64,000 nt of DNA from JANXMY01 sp964251675. GTDB taxonomy: Bacteria > Armatimonadota > Armatimonadia > Armatimonadales > Capsulimonadaceae. Location: assembly GCA_964251675.1 (NCBI GenBank), contig CAXUKS010000022.1, positions 1-64,000 on the forward strand. Reading direction: 5' to 3'. A program made the position numbers and the translations under genes. Below, in pieces: positions 1 through 7,629 of the stretch (the first letter of the stretch is position 1; each line of letters starts with the position of its first letter). The notes beneath the pieces were generated by a model that saw nothing but the letters and a program-made list of their open reading frames with translations, did no database searches and was not told the origin of the DNA.

Positions 1-113
1 GCTTTGCAGGGTCCTCCCTAAAGGGAGGATTAGGAGCAGAGGCGGATGGCCTGCGTGTTTGTCCTAATCCTCCCTTTAGAGAGGACCCCAGCGAAGCGGG
101 GAAGGTAGGTCGC
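1..113. repeat. Palindromic intergenic element, family A copy 1 (cut by window start)
   Basis: A long imperfect inverted repeat. The left half carries GGTCCTCCCTAAAGGGAGGA and the right half its complement followed by CCCCAGCGAAGCGGGGAAGG. The same arms recur at 24823-24950 and 46085-46212, so this is a dispersed family of about 125 bp. It abuts the stop codon of the minus-strand ABC ATPase gene. The left outer arm is missing because the window begins inside the element. Confidence 0.75.
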
Positions 114-932
114 CTATCCGCTGTACCCCGCACCATAATACCCACCGCTCTCCTGCACCGACAGCGGCGCGTCAAATAGGGCGGACAGCACCGGCGAAGT
201 CAACACGTCGGCTTTGGGGCCGTCGGCAAAAATCGCGCCTTCACGCATCACAATCACGCGCTCGACTTCGGGGATGATCTCTTCCACATGGTGCGTCACC
301 AAAATCAAAGTCACGCCTGACCGGGCCAGGGGCCGGAGAGACTCTAAAAAGCGGCGGCGGGCAATCAAATCTAATCCCGCCGTGGGTTCGTCCAACAGCA
401 GGGCGCGGGGGCGGGGGGCGAGGGCGCGGGCAATCAGGATGCGGCGAGCCTCGCCGGTGGACATCCGGGCCAGCGGGTGGTCGGCCAAATTGGCAGCGTC
501 TACCGCATTCAATGCCTCTTCCGCATATGCCTGCATCGTGCGCGTCACTTCGTGGTGCGCGGCCAGGCCCTGTGCGGCGAAAAAGCCGGACAGAACGGTT
601 TCCAAACCCGTCAGCGTCTCGTCGCTCGTGAAATCCTGGTGCAGGTCGGCAGAGACAATGCCAAGCAGGGAGCGCAGCTCGGCGATATGCCACCGCTCAC
701 GCCCAAAAATGCGTAAGACCGGCGGGCCGTCGCTGGTGCGGGCGAGCGGGTAATGCTGCCGGGTGAGCAGCTTGATCAGCGACGATTTGCCGGACCCGTT
801 CGGCCCCAGAATCGCCGTGTGCTGCCCCTCCGGGATGGCCAGACTAAGATTGTCTAAAAGGCGCGTGCCATTTTTCACCAGCGTTGCGCCATTGATTTCC
901 AGCAGGGGCGAACTCTGCTCCTTACGCATCAT
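114..932 (-). CDS. ABC transporter ATP-binding protein (ModF/YlmA-like)
   Basis: A single-domain ABC ATPase of 272 aa that would power an unidentified transporter; no permease lies next to it. Visible motifs are Walker A GPNGSGKSS (about residue 42), a variant signature STGEA in place of LSGGQ, Walker B ALLLDEPTAGLD and the switch His in LVTHH. The open frame extends upstream, but that part is out-of-frame MOSC sequence. The ATG at 932 overlaps the MOSC stop codon (ATGA), which indicates translational coupling. ModF/YlmA resemblance rests on the variant signature and is tentative. Confidence 0.85.
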   Translation of the reverse strand: MMRKEQSSPLLEINGATLVKNGTRLLDNLSLAIPEGQHTAILGPNGSGKSSLIKLLTRQHYPLARTSDGPPVLRIFGRERWHIAELRSLLGIVSADLHQDFTSDETLTGLETVLSGFFAAQGLAAHHEVTRTMQAYAEEALNAVDAANLADHPLARMSTGEARRILIARALAPRPRALLLDEPTAGLDLIARRRFLESLRPLARSGVTLILVTHHVEEIIPEVERVIVMREGAIFADGPKADVLTSPVLSALFDAPLSVQESGGYYGAGYSG

Positions 933-1738
933 CGCACTTCTACCACTTCCACCCTGTCCCCCACGCGCACCACGCCCGGCGCGGCGGGGATCAAGTTCTG
1001 GCCGAACAGCACTTTGCCGCTGTCCGCACGACGGTACCCGGCCAGCGTTTGCAGCGGCTCCGGGCCGTGCTTCTCGCCCGTCGCCTGCTCCACCGTGGTC
1101 ATCGCGCACCGGTCGCAGGGCTTGACGACGTGAAACAGTACCTCACCCACACGCACCTGTTTCCAATCGTCTTCGGCATAGGGGGCAAACCCTGTGACGA
1201 CCAGATTGGGCCGGAAGCGGTTCATCGGCACGGGGGCAGTCAGCTTCGCGTTCAAGTCGTCCAGCGAGCTTTCCCCAATCAGCAGCAGGGGGAAGCCGTC
1301 GGCGAACGAGACAATGCCCTCCCCGGCTGCGAACTCCGGGCTGACTGTGCGCCGCGTTTCGTCGGGCATATAGACCAGGCGGCAGGGCATTTCCAGAAAC
1401 GCCGACAGCCAGGCGTCCGCCTCCGCCCCGGCACTGACCGCCGCGCAGACGCTCCGCCAGACCCGCACCGTTGCCCTTTCACCCTCGGGCAGACGCGGCA
1501 CACGCAGCGGCGTACACCCCGGCGCATCCAGGCGCAGCGTATTGGATTCCAGTGCGGTCGCAATCAGCGCCATGCGCGGCCAGTCCCGCTGCGTCAAAAA
1601 GCCGCCGTCCGGCCCGACCACCATCCAGCGCCGGTCCCCCGCCAGCCCCCGCGCCTCGACCTCCCGCTCCTGAACTGCAATGCCGCCCGCCGACTTGACG
1701 GGGTAAACCATAATTTCTGTAAGACGTGCCTGTGTCAT
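929..1738 (-). CDS. MOSC domain protein (YcbX/mARC-like)
   Basis: 269 aa with an N-terminal MOSC beta-barrel region (IMVYPVKSAGG near the start, then GLAGDRRWMVV) and a C-terminal MOSC domain containing RFRPNLVV and KPCDRCAMTTV, whose first Cys matches the molybdenum-cofactor ligand of this family. YcbX/mARC proteins bind molybdenum cofactor and reduce N-hydroxylated compounds; the exact substrate cannot be read here. The start follows a TACAAT box by 7 nt with no Shine-Dalgarno, so the mRNA is probably leaderless. The 3' end overlaps the ABC ATPase start. Confidence 0.88.
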   Translation of the reverse strand: MTQARLTEIMVYPVKSAGGIAVQEREVEARGLAGDRRWMVVGPDGGFLTQRDWPRMALIATALESNTLRLDAPGCTPLRVPRLPEGERATVRVWRSVCAAVSAGAEADAWLSAFLEMPCRLVYMPDETRRTVSPEFAAGEGIVSFADGFPLLLIGESSLDDLNAKLTAPVPMNRFRPNLVVTGFAPYAEDDWKQVRVGEVLFHVVKPCDRCAMTTVEQATGEKHGPEPLQTLAGYRRADSGKVLFGQNLIPAAPGVVRVGDRVEVVEVR

Positions 1739-1745
1739 GGCGGCT

Positions 1746-1751
1746 ATTGTA
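1746..1751 (-). promoter_or_regulatory. -10 box TACAAT for leaderless MOSC transcript
   Basis: TACAAT read on the minus strand ends 7 nt before the ATG at 1738. No ribosome-binding site fits between. One of ten such arrangements in this window. No good -35 is visible. Confidence 0.55.
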
Positions 1752-1810
1752 CCCTACCTTTTACAGAGCCAGCAGCCGCCTTCCTGCGAAAAGAACAGGG
1801 CAAGATGTCC

Positions 1811-1934
1811 GGGGCGGTAAACGCCCCGTCTAGACAGCACCCTTCAGGTGAGGAGAAAACGCCAGCGGCGATTATTCTGCGCCCTGTATTTCTTCGTCCG
1901 AAGGACGCCTCCCAGACGGGGCGTTTACCGCCCC
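1811..1934. repeat. Inverted-repeat element, family B
   Basis: Perfect 21-bp arms at 1811-1831 and 1914-1934 (GGGGCGGTAAACGCCCCGTC plus T). The interior contains CTTCGTCCGAAGGACGCCTC, which recurs with the same flanking logic in the element at 57310-57442. The right arm supplies the last codons and stop of the DUF3841 gene. Confidence 0.8.
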
Positions 1935-2575
1935 GGCTTAAGCGGCGTGAAAATGGTTACTTTCACGACATCCGCCAAGTCTAAACGCTCGAAGCACGCT
2001 TGAATGGTGTTTGTCTCCCGCAGGTCGTCCACATCGAAAATGCGCTCCCAACTGGCCGTCATGCGGGAATGCCAGGGTTCCGGCAGGGGGCGGCTTCGGT
2101 ACGGGTCTAGGCCGTGCTGTTTGAGTTCGGCCTCCCAAACCTCGCTTTCGCGCTCATATTCCGTGTCTTCAGCAGGCTGCGGCAGATAGGAAGGCATCAG
2201 AACGGAGTGCCATGCGCCATAGGCTGAAAGCAGCACTCGTTCGGGCGAGACGGCAAGCTCCAGGCGAGCGTGCCGTTCGGGGCTGTCAAAATTGCGGTGG
2301 CGCAGGTCCGGCTTATATTCATACGCCCACCACGGATAATGCCCGGCGTAGTCAAGCAGGCGGCGGCGCATCTGATCGCGCATCCAGTCATAGGCAGCTT
2401 GAAAATCCTGAACAAACTCTTGCTGGGTAGGGTCAGAATGCAGCGTTTCCTGCTCGCATAGCCGCTCCCAAACCCAAAGCGGCTGAATTGTCCACAGGCG
2501 CAATGTGCCGGGCCGCGCCCTGCCGACGGTGCGCGTGACCGCCCGCACCCCTGCGTGTTGTTGTTTGTCTGTCAT
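1925..2575 (-). CDS. DUF3841 domain protein
   Basis: 216 aa. The segment beginning LWTIQPLWVWERL with the following WWAYEYKPDLR matches what I recognise as DUF3841, a family of unknown function; no catalytic motif is evident. The start follows a TATCCT box by 8 nt (leaderless pattern), in a promoter region shared with the divergent TrpF paralogue. The last residues (PGR and stop) are encoded inside the right arm of a palindromic repeat, so the original C-terminus has probably been replaced. Function unknown. Confidence 0.75.
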   Translation of the reverse strand: MTDKQQHAGVRAVTRTVGRARPGTLRLWTIQPLWVWERLCEQETLHSDPTQQEFVQDFQAAYDWMRDQMRRRLLDYAGHYPWWAYEYKPDLRHRNFDSPERHARLELAVSPERVLLSAYGAWHSVLMPSYLPQPAEDTEYERESEVWEAELKQHGLDPYRSRPLPEPWHSRMTASWERIFDVDDLRETNTIQACFERLDLADVVKVTIFTPLKPGR

Positions 2576-2583
2576 CAGAACTC

Positions 2584-2612
2584 AGGATACCCCGCTGCCG
2601 AATGGGTATACT
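2584..2612. promoter_or_regulatory. Divergent overlapping leaderless promoters
   Basis: TATCCT on the minus strand (2584-2589) lies 8 nt before the DUF3841 ATG, and TATACT on the plus strand (2607-2612) lies 7 nt before ATG 2620. The two -10 boxes are only 17 bp apart, so the polymerase footprints should exclude each other. Confidence 0.5.
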
Positions 2613-2619
2613 CTTTCTT

Positions 2620-3261
2620 ATGGGGCCGCGTGTCAAAATCTGTGGGGTGACGAGTCTGCGCGATGCCGAGGCAGCGGTGGACGCCGGGGCGGATATGCTG
2701 GGGTTCCGGGGGGATGCCCACGGGCCGCGCTCCGTGGGGCCGGACGAAGTGGCGGCGATTGCCGCCCGGCTGCCGGAGCACATTGTCCGGGTCGGCGTCT
2801 TTGACCGTGCCCCGGACCCGCGCTGGCAGAGGGCGGGGCCAGAAGCGTTTGGCGTGTTCCACCAGATACAGTATTACGACGACGCGCTGTGGGCGGAGAC
2901 CGTGCGCGAAAACTGGCCGATGGGGCGCAAGATCAAGGCGTTTCATATCGGCAGTGACCGAGACCTCCGCGCTGTCGCCAATTTCAGCGGCACGGTGCAG
3001 ACCTATCTGCTGAACATCAACGCCCGTGCGCCTGCAAACTACCCGGACGGGGACGCCTTCGGCTGGGAGCTGGCCCGTGAGACGCATCAGTACGGCAAAA
3101 AGATCATTCTGGCCGGGGGCTTGACCCCCGAAAACGTCGCCCGCGCCATCGCCCGTGCCCTGCCTTACGCCGTCGATGTCACCGTCGGCGTCGAGTCCGA
3201 GCCGGGCATCAAAGACGCCGCCAAGCTACGCGCCTTCATCCGGGCGGTCCAGGGCGTCTGA
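2620..3261 (+). CDS. TrpF-like paralogue with altered catalytic residues
   Basis: 213 aa with the (beta/alpha)8 barrel pattern of phosphoribosylanthranilate isomerase: RVKICGVTS at the start (catalytic Cys kept) and LAGGLTPENV near the end. Compared with the second copy at 6747, the region that should hold the catalytic Asp reads LLNINA instead of MLDTYH, the GGSG phosphate loop is missing, and VDVSSGVES reads VDVTVGVES. The enzyme may have lost isomerase activity or act on another substrate. Start chosen at ATG 2620, 7 nt after TATACT; the upstream in-frame start at 2602 would precede the -10 box. Its 3' end overlaps the convergent ligase gene by 36 bp. Confidence 0.8.
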   Translation: MGPRVKICGVTSLRDAEAAVDAGADMLGFRGDAHGPRSVGPDEVAAIAARLPEHIVRVGVFDRAPDPRWQRAGPEAFGVFHQIQYYDDALWAETVRENWPMGRKIKAFHIGSDRDLRAVANFSGTVQTYLLNINARAPANYPDGDAFGWELARETHQYGKKIILAGGLTPENVARAIARALPYAVDVTVGVESEPGIKDAAKLRAFIRAVQGV

Positions 3262-4284
3262 GGCCAGCCCGTTGAGTTCCAAAAGGCGGTGGTAGTTGTG
3301 CCGCCCGGCGGCAAAGTTCGGGCGGACAAACTTCGCCGTGGACCGGCGGAACTCCCCGTAAGAAAACCGCCGCGCCAGACGGACCACATAGCCTTCCATC
3401 TCGCTGCCTTCCCAGTGGGGATGATACAACTCCCAAATACGCTTCTCGTCCCAAAGGCCCCGGTACAGCACCGGAACAAGCGTTAAATCCAGCATCGCGG
3501 CCCAGTCTTCGGTTTCGTCCCAGGACAGGCATTCATTGCGCTCATTCCAGATGGAAAACAGCAGAAAATAGGACGGCAAATTTTGGTAGAAAATCGAGTG
3601 TTTGGCATACAGGTTTTCGCCGCACAGCCGCCATCCGGCAGGGATGTCGTGCCTCATCTCGGCGTGGAGCGCCTTCACCCGAGCACTGTCCTGACCGACA
3701 AGCGGCTTGACTGAGCGCCCGTGGATGTAGTCCGAGTACAGGGTCACATTCGCACCGTCCATTTTGACGCTGACCACCACGTCCTGCCCTTCAAAGGCCG
3801 CCGTGCTGTCCAGCATCCGGTCGTCTTTAGTCATAGTTGACCACGGCAGGTGGTAGGTGCGCTGATAGCGCGTGTACGGCAGGAACTCCCCCAGCACGCC
3901 TCCCTGCGCGAGTATTTTCTGGACGCTCTCGTCGTGAAACAGCTCCCCGCGCAGGCGTGTCCCATTCGGCTCGATTTGATTGCCCCATTTATCGTACCGG
4001 GCATCGTCATACAGATGCGACGGCAGAACAACCCGCGTGATGCCTGCGGCAAAGCGCACCTCTTCGCAGGAGAGGGTCGTCTCCTCGGCTTTTACGTGAT
4101 GCGCCGCGCACAGCGTCGCCCCGTTGCTTAAAAAATAGCCGCCCGCTTCGGCAGGCGCGGTAAACAGACGCCGCTCCAGAATGTGGTGAGCGTCCTGCCC
4201 GGCGGTGCGGCAGAGGACACAGACCTCACGGTCGCGGGCAAACACTGCGTCGCGGAACTCGGCACGGGTCAGCAGTTTTTCCAT
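3226..4284 (-). CDS. HNH nuclease-RNA ligase fusion protein
   Basis: 352 aa. Residues about 20-70 form an HNH-type zinc module (CVLCRTAGQDAHHILERRLF, then NGATLCAAHH). From about residue 115 a nucleotidyltransferase ligase domain follows, with motif I SVKMDGAN (adenylated Lys), motif III-like GENLYAKHS, and motif IV EGYVVRLA. It resembles T4 Rnl2/Rnl1-type RNA ligase domain proteins. The pairing suggests a cut-and-seal or repair enzyme acting on RNA or nicked nucleic acid; the substrate is unknown. Start at ATG 4284, 22 bp after the WD40-like gene stop, so the two are probably co-transcribed. The upstream extension of the open frame lacks family similarity. Confidence 0.82.
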   Translation of the reverse strand: MEKLLTRAEFRDAVFARDREVCVLCRTAGQDAHHILERRLFTAPAEAGGYFLSNGATLCAAHHVKAEETTLSCEEVRFAAGITRVVLPSHLYDDARYDKWGNQIEPNGTRLRGELFHDESVQKILAQGGVLGEFLPYTRYQRTYHLPWSTMTKDDRMLDSTAAFEGQDVVVSVKMDGANVTLYSDYIHGRSVKPLVGQDSARVKALHAEMRHDIPAGWRLCGENLYAKHSIFYQNLPSYFLLFSIWNERNECLSWDETEDWAAMLDLTLVPVLYRGLWDEKRIWELYHPHWEGSEMEGYVVRLARRFSYGEFRRSTAKFVRPNFAAGRHNYHRLLELNGLASDALDRPDEGA

Positions 4285-4306
4285 AGGCTCTCTCGGCACA
4301 GGGCAG

Positions 4307-6694
4307 TCAGGGGCGGTCTTTAAAACTGTCTTTGAGCGCGGGGACCGGCCACGAAAGTACGTCGGTACCGTTTGTCGTGAACCCATAGAGCGTATGCCCG
4401 TCGGGGGCAAAGGCCAGCCAGCGCAGAGGCTCGGTCGTCTGCCCAAGCTGGGCCACGGGCAACCAGGAGCGCAGGGAATATAGATAAATCGAGCCGTCGT
4501 CGCGGCTCACCGCCAGCCAGCGATTGTCCGACGTGAACGCGGCCCGTCCTGCTGCTCCCCCACTCCCGGACGGACCAGCGAACGCAATCAGTTGGCTATG
4601 GGTATCCACCCGCGTCCCTGAAAGCCGCCCGAGCAGACGCCCGGTGTCCGTATCCCAAACCCGGAGGCCGCCGGTGTCGTCAGCCACTGCCAGACGCTTT
4701 CCATCAGGGGAAAACGCAGGCTGACCAAATGCACCCTGACTGCCGGTGTAGGAGCTGCTGGGAAGCGTTGCGGCCAGCGTTTTCAGTACCCGCCCGGAGC
4801 GCGTGTCGCGCAGCTCCAGCTTTCCGGCGGTTCCGAGAGGCGCAACCGGGCGGCTCCCCGGTTTCTGAGTGGCGAATTCGTTCCAGAGTACCACTACCGT
4901 TTGACCATTTGGTGATACCTGCGCCCCGGCCACTTGAAATGTCTGGCCGCCGACGCTCTGCTTGGCGGGAACCACCGTTTTTTCGTCCGCAAACTGCCCC
5001 GCCGCGTCCCAGCGCGTCAAAACAATGGGGCCGTCTTGAAAGTCGCCTGTTGAAACAGTCGTCACCATCTGCCCCAGCCCATCGAGCCAGACCGGCTGCC
5101 CCACGTCGTGTGGGGTAAAGCCCTGTCCGCCGTTACCCAAGTTTTGGATTGGGGTTGTCAGGCTGATATGGCTTGTTAGGTTCAGCATCAAAATGCCATA
5201 CTGCGAAGAGCCAACTACCTGCGTGCCGTCTGGCGAGACCCCGAGGCGGGTGACATTCGAGATCGCCGCCCCCGTCTTGACCGCCCATGTTTCCTGGCCG
5301 GGATGCCATACCTGCACGCGCCGCTCATCGCGTGACGAGTCCTGCCCGCCGCTGGCAGCCACCCCGCCGTCCGGCAGTACTACGGCATCAAACAGGGGAG
5401 GCGAGTAGCTGTTGTTACTGCCAAAGGACATTATGGACTGCCCGCTGTCGGTGGAGATCAAGCGAGACGGCACGGCGGGTGCAGGCTGGCCCAGGCGGTA
5501 AAAGCGCAGCAGACCGCTTTGTGCGGCATAGGCAAAGTGGTTTCCGTCCGGGGCAATCGCCAGATGCCCGCTGCCGGGGCCGCTGTCAAAAGTCGGGTTT
5601 ACGAGGGCGTCTGCGGCGATGTCCAGCAATGCCCGTCGTTTTCCCGTCTCCAAATCCCAAACGGTGCAAGTTCCGGTTTTGTAGGCCACATCGGCTGCCA
5701 TGAGCCGCCCGTCAGGGGAAAACGCCTGCGGCGAAGCGTCAAATGAGCGAACAAGACGCGTGCCGTCGGCGGACCGCACCTGCACCACGGATTTCCAGTG
5801 CATCGGCGTTCCTTCAATGCCAGGGATTAACAGCGTGCCATTCTGCCTTTCCGAGACCCAATTCGCCTGCCTCAGACCCGTCGAAACCGTCGTGGGCTGC
5901 CCGGAAGGCAGAGACCAGAAGTGCAGGACGCAGTCGTCTCCAATCCCGTAAGCACGCGTCCCGTCGCGTGTCACCCCAAGCGAGCGCAGCGGCGGCAGGC
6001 CGGTCAGCACGGGTCTCAGCGACGGCAGGAGCAGCAAGCGCGGATGCGGCCCGCGCACGGACAGATAGGGACCGGCGTGCCGCAGGCGAGCCTCGTCTAA
6101 ATAACCGTTTTTCAAGTCGAACTGACCGATGACGCGCCCGGTTGCCACTTCTACCACCCGTCCCACTTCGGGCCGAAGAAAGGTGTCATGCCCCGGCAGT
6201 GCCAGAATCTCTCGGACGCTGTCTGCGACCGTCATCAGCGAAAAGTCCGGGCGAACGTCGCCAATTTGGCCGGTCCATCGACGCAAAACGTGTCCGGTAA
6301 CGGCATCGCGCAAAAAGCTTTGGCTGGGACCGTGCAGAGCATAATCAGTTTCCAGCAGCCGCGTTCCGTCCTCCGACAGCCACTTCTGACCGACCCCGCC
6401 GGGCCACTGCCGGACGATCTGCCCGGTGCTGGCATCCCGAAATGTCACCATTGGGTGGGCCGAGTCTCCCTCAGTTGTCATCAAAAGCCGTCCATCGCGG
6501 GTAAACTGTATGGCATCAAGCGTCCCTAGCGTCTGCACGAACAATGCAGGCCGCAGCGGGGCCGTGCTTTGGCGATAGTGAACGACACCCAGCACGGCCA
6601 GCAAAGCCGCAAGGCCGAGGCCGCCCACCACAAACCAGCGGCGGCGGATGGTTCGAGAGGCGGGCTTCACAGGCGGGGCGAGTGGCTCAGTCAT
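4307..6694 (-). CDS. Membrane-anchored WD40-like beta-propeller protein
   Basis: 795 aa. A single N-terminal TM segment (WFVVGGLGLAALLAVLGVVH, about residues 20-39) follows a basic stretch. The rest consists of repeated propeller blades with motifs such as FSPDGKRLAVADDTGGLRVW, VSPDGTQVV and FTSDNRWLAVSRDDGSIYLY, enough for two propellers. WD40-like propellers act as binding scaffolds; the partner is unknown. Start ATG 6694 has an upstream AAAGGAAC. The HNH-ligase gene follows on the same strand. Confidence 0.8.
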   Translation of the reverse strand: MTEPLAPPVKPASRTIRRRWFVVGGLGLAALLAVLGVVHYRQSTAPLRPALFVQTLGTLDAIQFTRDGRLLMTTEGDSAHPMVTFRDASTGQIVRQWPGGVGQKWLSEDGTRLLETDYALHGPSQSFLRDAVTGHVLRRWTGQIGDVRPDFSLMTVADSVREILALPGHDTFLRPEVGRVVEVATGRVIGQFDLKNGYLDEARLRHAGPYLSVRGPHPRLLLLPSLRPVLTGLPPLRSLGVTRDGTRAYGIGDDCVLHFWSLPSGQPTTVSTGLRQANWVSERQNGTLLIPGIEGTPMHWKSVVQVRSADGTRLVRSFDASPQAFSPDGRLMAADVAYKTGTCTVWDLETGKRRALLDIAADALVNPTFDSGPGSGHLAIAPDGNHFAYAAQSGLLRFYRLGQPAPAVPSRLISTDSGQSIMSFGSNNSYSPPLFDAVVLPDGGVAASGGQDSSRDERRVQVWHPGQETWAVKTGAAISNVTRLGVSPDGTQVVGSSQYGILMLNLTSHISLTTPIQNLGNGGQGFTPHDVGQPVWLDGLGQMVTTVSTGDFQDGPIVLTRWDAAGQFADEKTVVPAKQSVGGQTFQVAGAQVSPNGQTVVVLWNEFATQKPGSRPVAPLGTAGKLELRDTRSGRVLKTLAATLPSSSYTGSQGAFGQPAFSPDGKRLAVADDTGGLRVWDTDTGRLLGRLSGTRVDTHSQLIAFAGPSGSGGAAGRAAFTSDNRWLAVSRDDGSIYLYSLRSWLPVAQLGQTTEPLRWLAFAPDGHTLYGFTTNGTDVLSWPVPALKDSFKDRP

Positions 6695-6746
6695 AGCACG
6701 GGTTCCTTTGTCATCATTATAACCGATAGCCTAAAATATAGAAAGT

Positions 6747-7376
6747 GTGAGCGCCGTAACACGGATTAAAATTTGCGGAATTACCAATTTGGATGATGCG
6801 ATAGTGGCGGCGGAGGCGGGAGCGGATGCACTCGGATTTATTGCCGTGCCGGGGTCGCCGCGCTTTGTGACGCCGGAGGCGTACCAGGCCATGTCCGCCG
6901 CGCTGCCGATTTTTGTCAAGCGCGTGGTGGTCGCCCAGCGGCCCGAAGACGCTGAAGAGTATCTGGCGGAGTATGTGCAGCATTACGAAGATACCGCCGA
7001 GAAGACGCCGCTCAGAACCGGCGCGGGCTGGCGCATCCGGGCGTTCCGCATGAAAAACGCGGCGACGCTGAAGGAGATTGCGGCCTACCCGGATGCGGTC
7101 GGTGCGGTGATGCTGGACACATACCACAAAACGCTGCTGGGCGGCTCGGGGGAGACGTTTGACTGGACGCTGGCCTCGCGGGCGAAAATGCTTACCAATA
7201 AGCCCATTATTCTGGCGGGCGGGCTGACGCCGGACAACGTCTGCGACGCGCTGGACTCGGTGCGGCCCTACGCCGTGGATGTGTCGTCCGGCGTCGAGTC
7301 TGCGCCCGGCATTAAAGACCACGCCAAGCTGCGGGCGTTCGTGCAGGCGGTCCGGGAATGGGACTGGGGCCGCTGA
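6747..7376 (+). CDS. trpF: Phosphoribosylanthranilate isomerase
   Basis: 209 aa; third step of tryptophan synthesis (N-(5'-phosphoribosyl)anthranilate to CdRP). Has the catalytic Cys in IKICGITN, the general-acid Asp in VMLDTYHKT, the phosphate loop GGSGETFDW, and LAGGLTPDNV plus VDVSSGVESAPGIKD. GTG start. It lies 250 bp upstream of trpB on the same strand but is separated by a palindromic repeat and the trpB promoter, so it is probably its own unit. This is the canonical copy of two in the window. Confidence 0.92.
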   Translation: MSAVTRIKICGITNLDDAIVAAEAGADALGFIAVPGSPRFVTPEAYQAMSAALPIFVKRVVVAQRPEDAEEYLAEYVQHYEDTAEKTPLRTGAGWRIRAFRMKNAATLKEIAAYPDAVGAVMLDTYHKTLLGGSGETFDWTLASRAKMLTNKPIILAGGLTPDNVCDALDSVRPYAVDVSSGVESAPGIKDHAKLRAFVQAVREWDWGR

Positions 7377-7387
7377 CCTAATTTGCC

Positions 7388-7537
7388 ATGTGCTGTCACG
7401 GGGCTGAACCCCCGTGCTTTAAAAGTGCAAGCCCCCGCCTTCGCGGGCGAAGACAAATTAGGAGCGGCCTCTCCTATGCCCGCGCAGGCGGGGAATTGCC
7501 CTTCAAAGCACGGGGGTTCAGCCCCGTGACAGCACAT
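7388..7537. repeat. Inverted-repeat element, family C (33-bp perfect arms)
   Basis: Arms 7388-7420 and 7505-7537 are perfect reverse complements and contain CACGGGGCTGAACCCCCGTG. Between them is a second palindrome around CCCGCCTTCGCGGGCG. Single-arm relatives occur at about 16182-16206 and 54186-54213. Located between trpF and trpB, where it could also form a strong transcript hairpin. Confidence 0.85.
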
Positions 7538-7553
7538 GACAAGCAGGTCAGCG

Positions 7554-7583
7554 TTGACACCCCGCCCGTGCCGGTGCTACAAT
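7554..7583 (+). promoter_or_regulatory. Sigma70-type promoter for trpB-trpA-deoC
   Basis: TTGACA (7554-7559), 18-bp spacer, TACAAT (7578-7583). The expected transcription start near 7590 lies after the in-frame ATG at 7582, which rules that ATG out and supports the trpB start at 7630. Confidence 0.8.
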
Positions 7584-7629
7584 GGCGCACGCGATTTGCC
7601 GTACCACTTTTAGAAAAGAAATACACCCG

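Noticed and set aside
1049..1984. 311-codon plus-strand open frame
   Set aside because: Antisense to the MOSC gene and low-complexity His/Arg/Pro composition; no domain pattern.
7582..7629. Earlier trpB start
   Set aside because: ATG 7582 overlaps the -10 box of the promoter, so it is not in the transcript.
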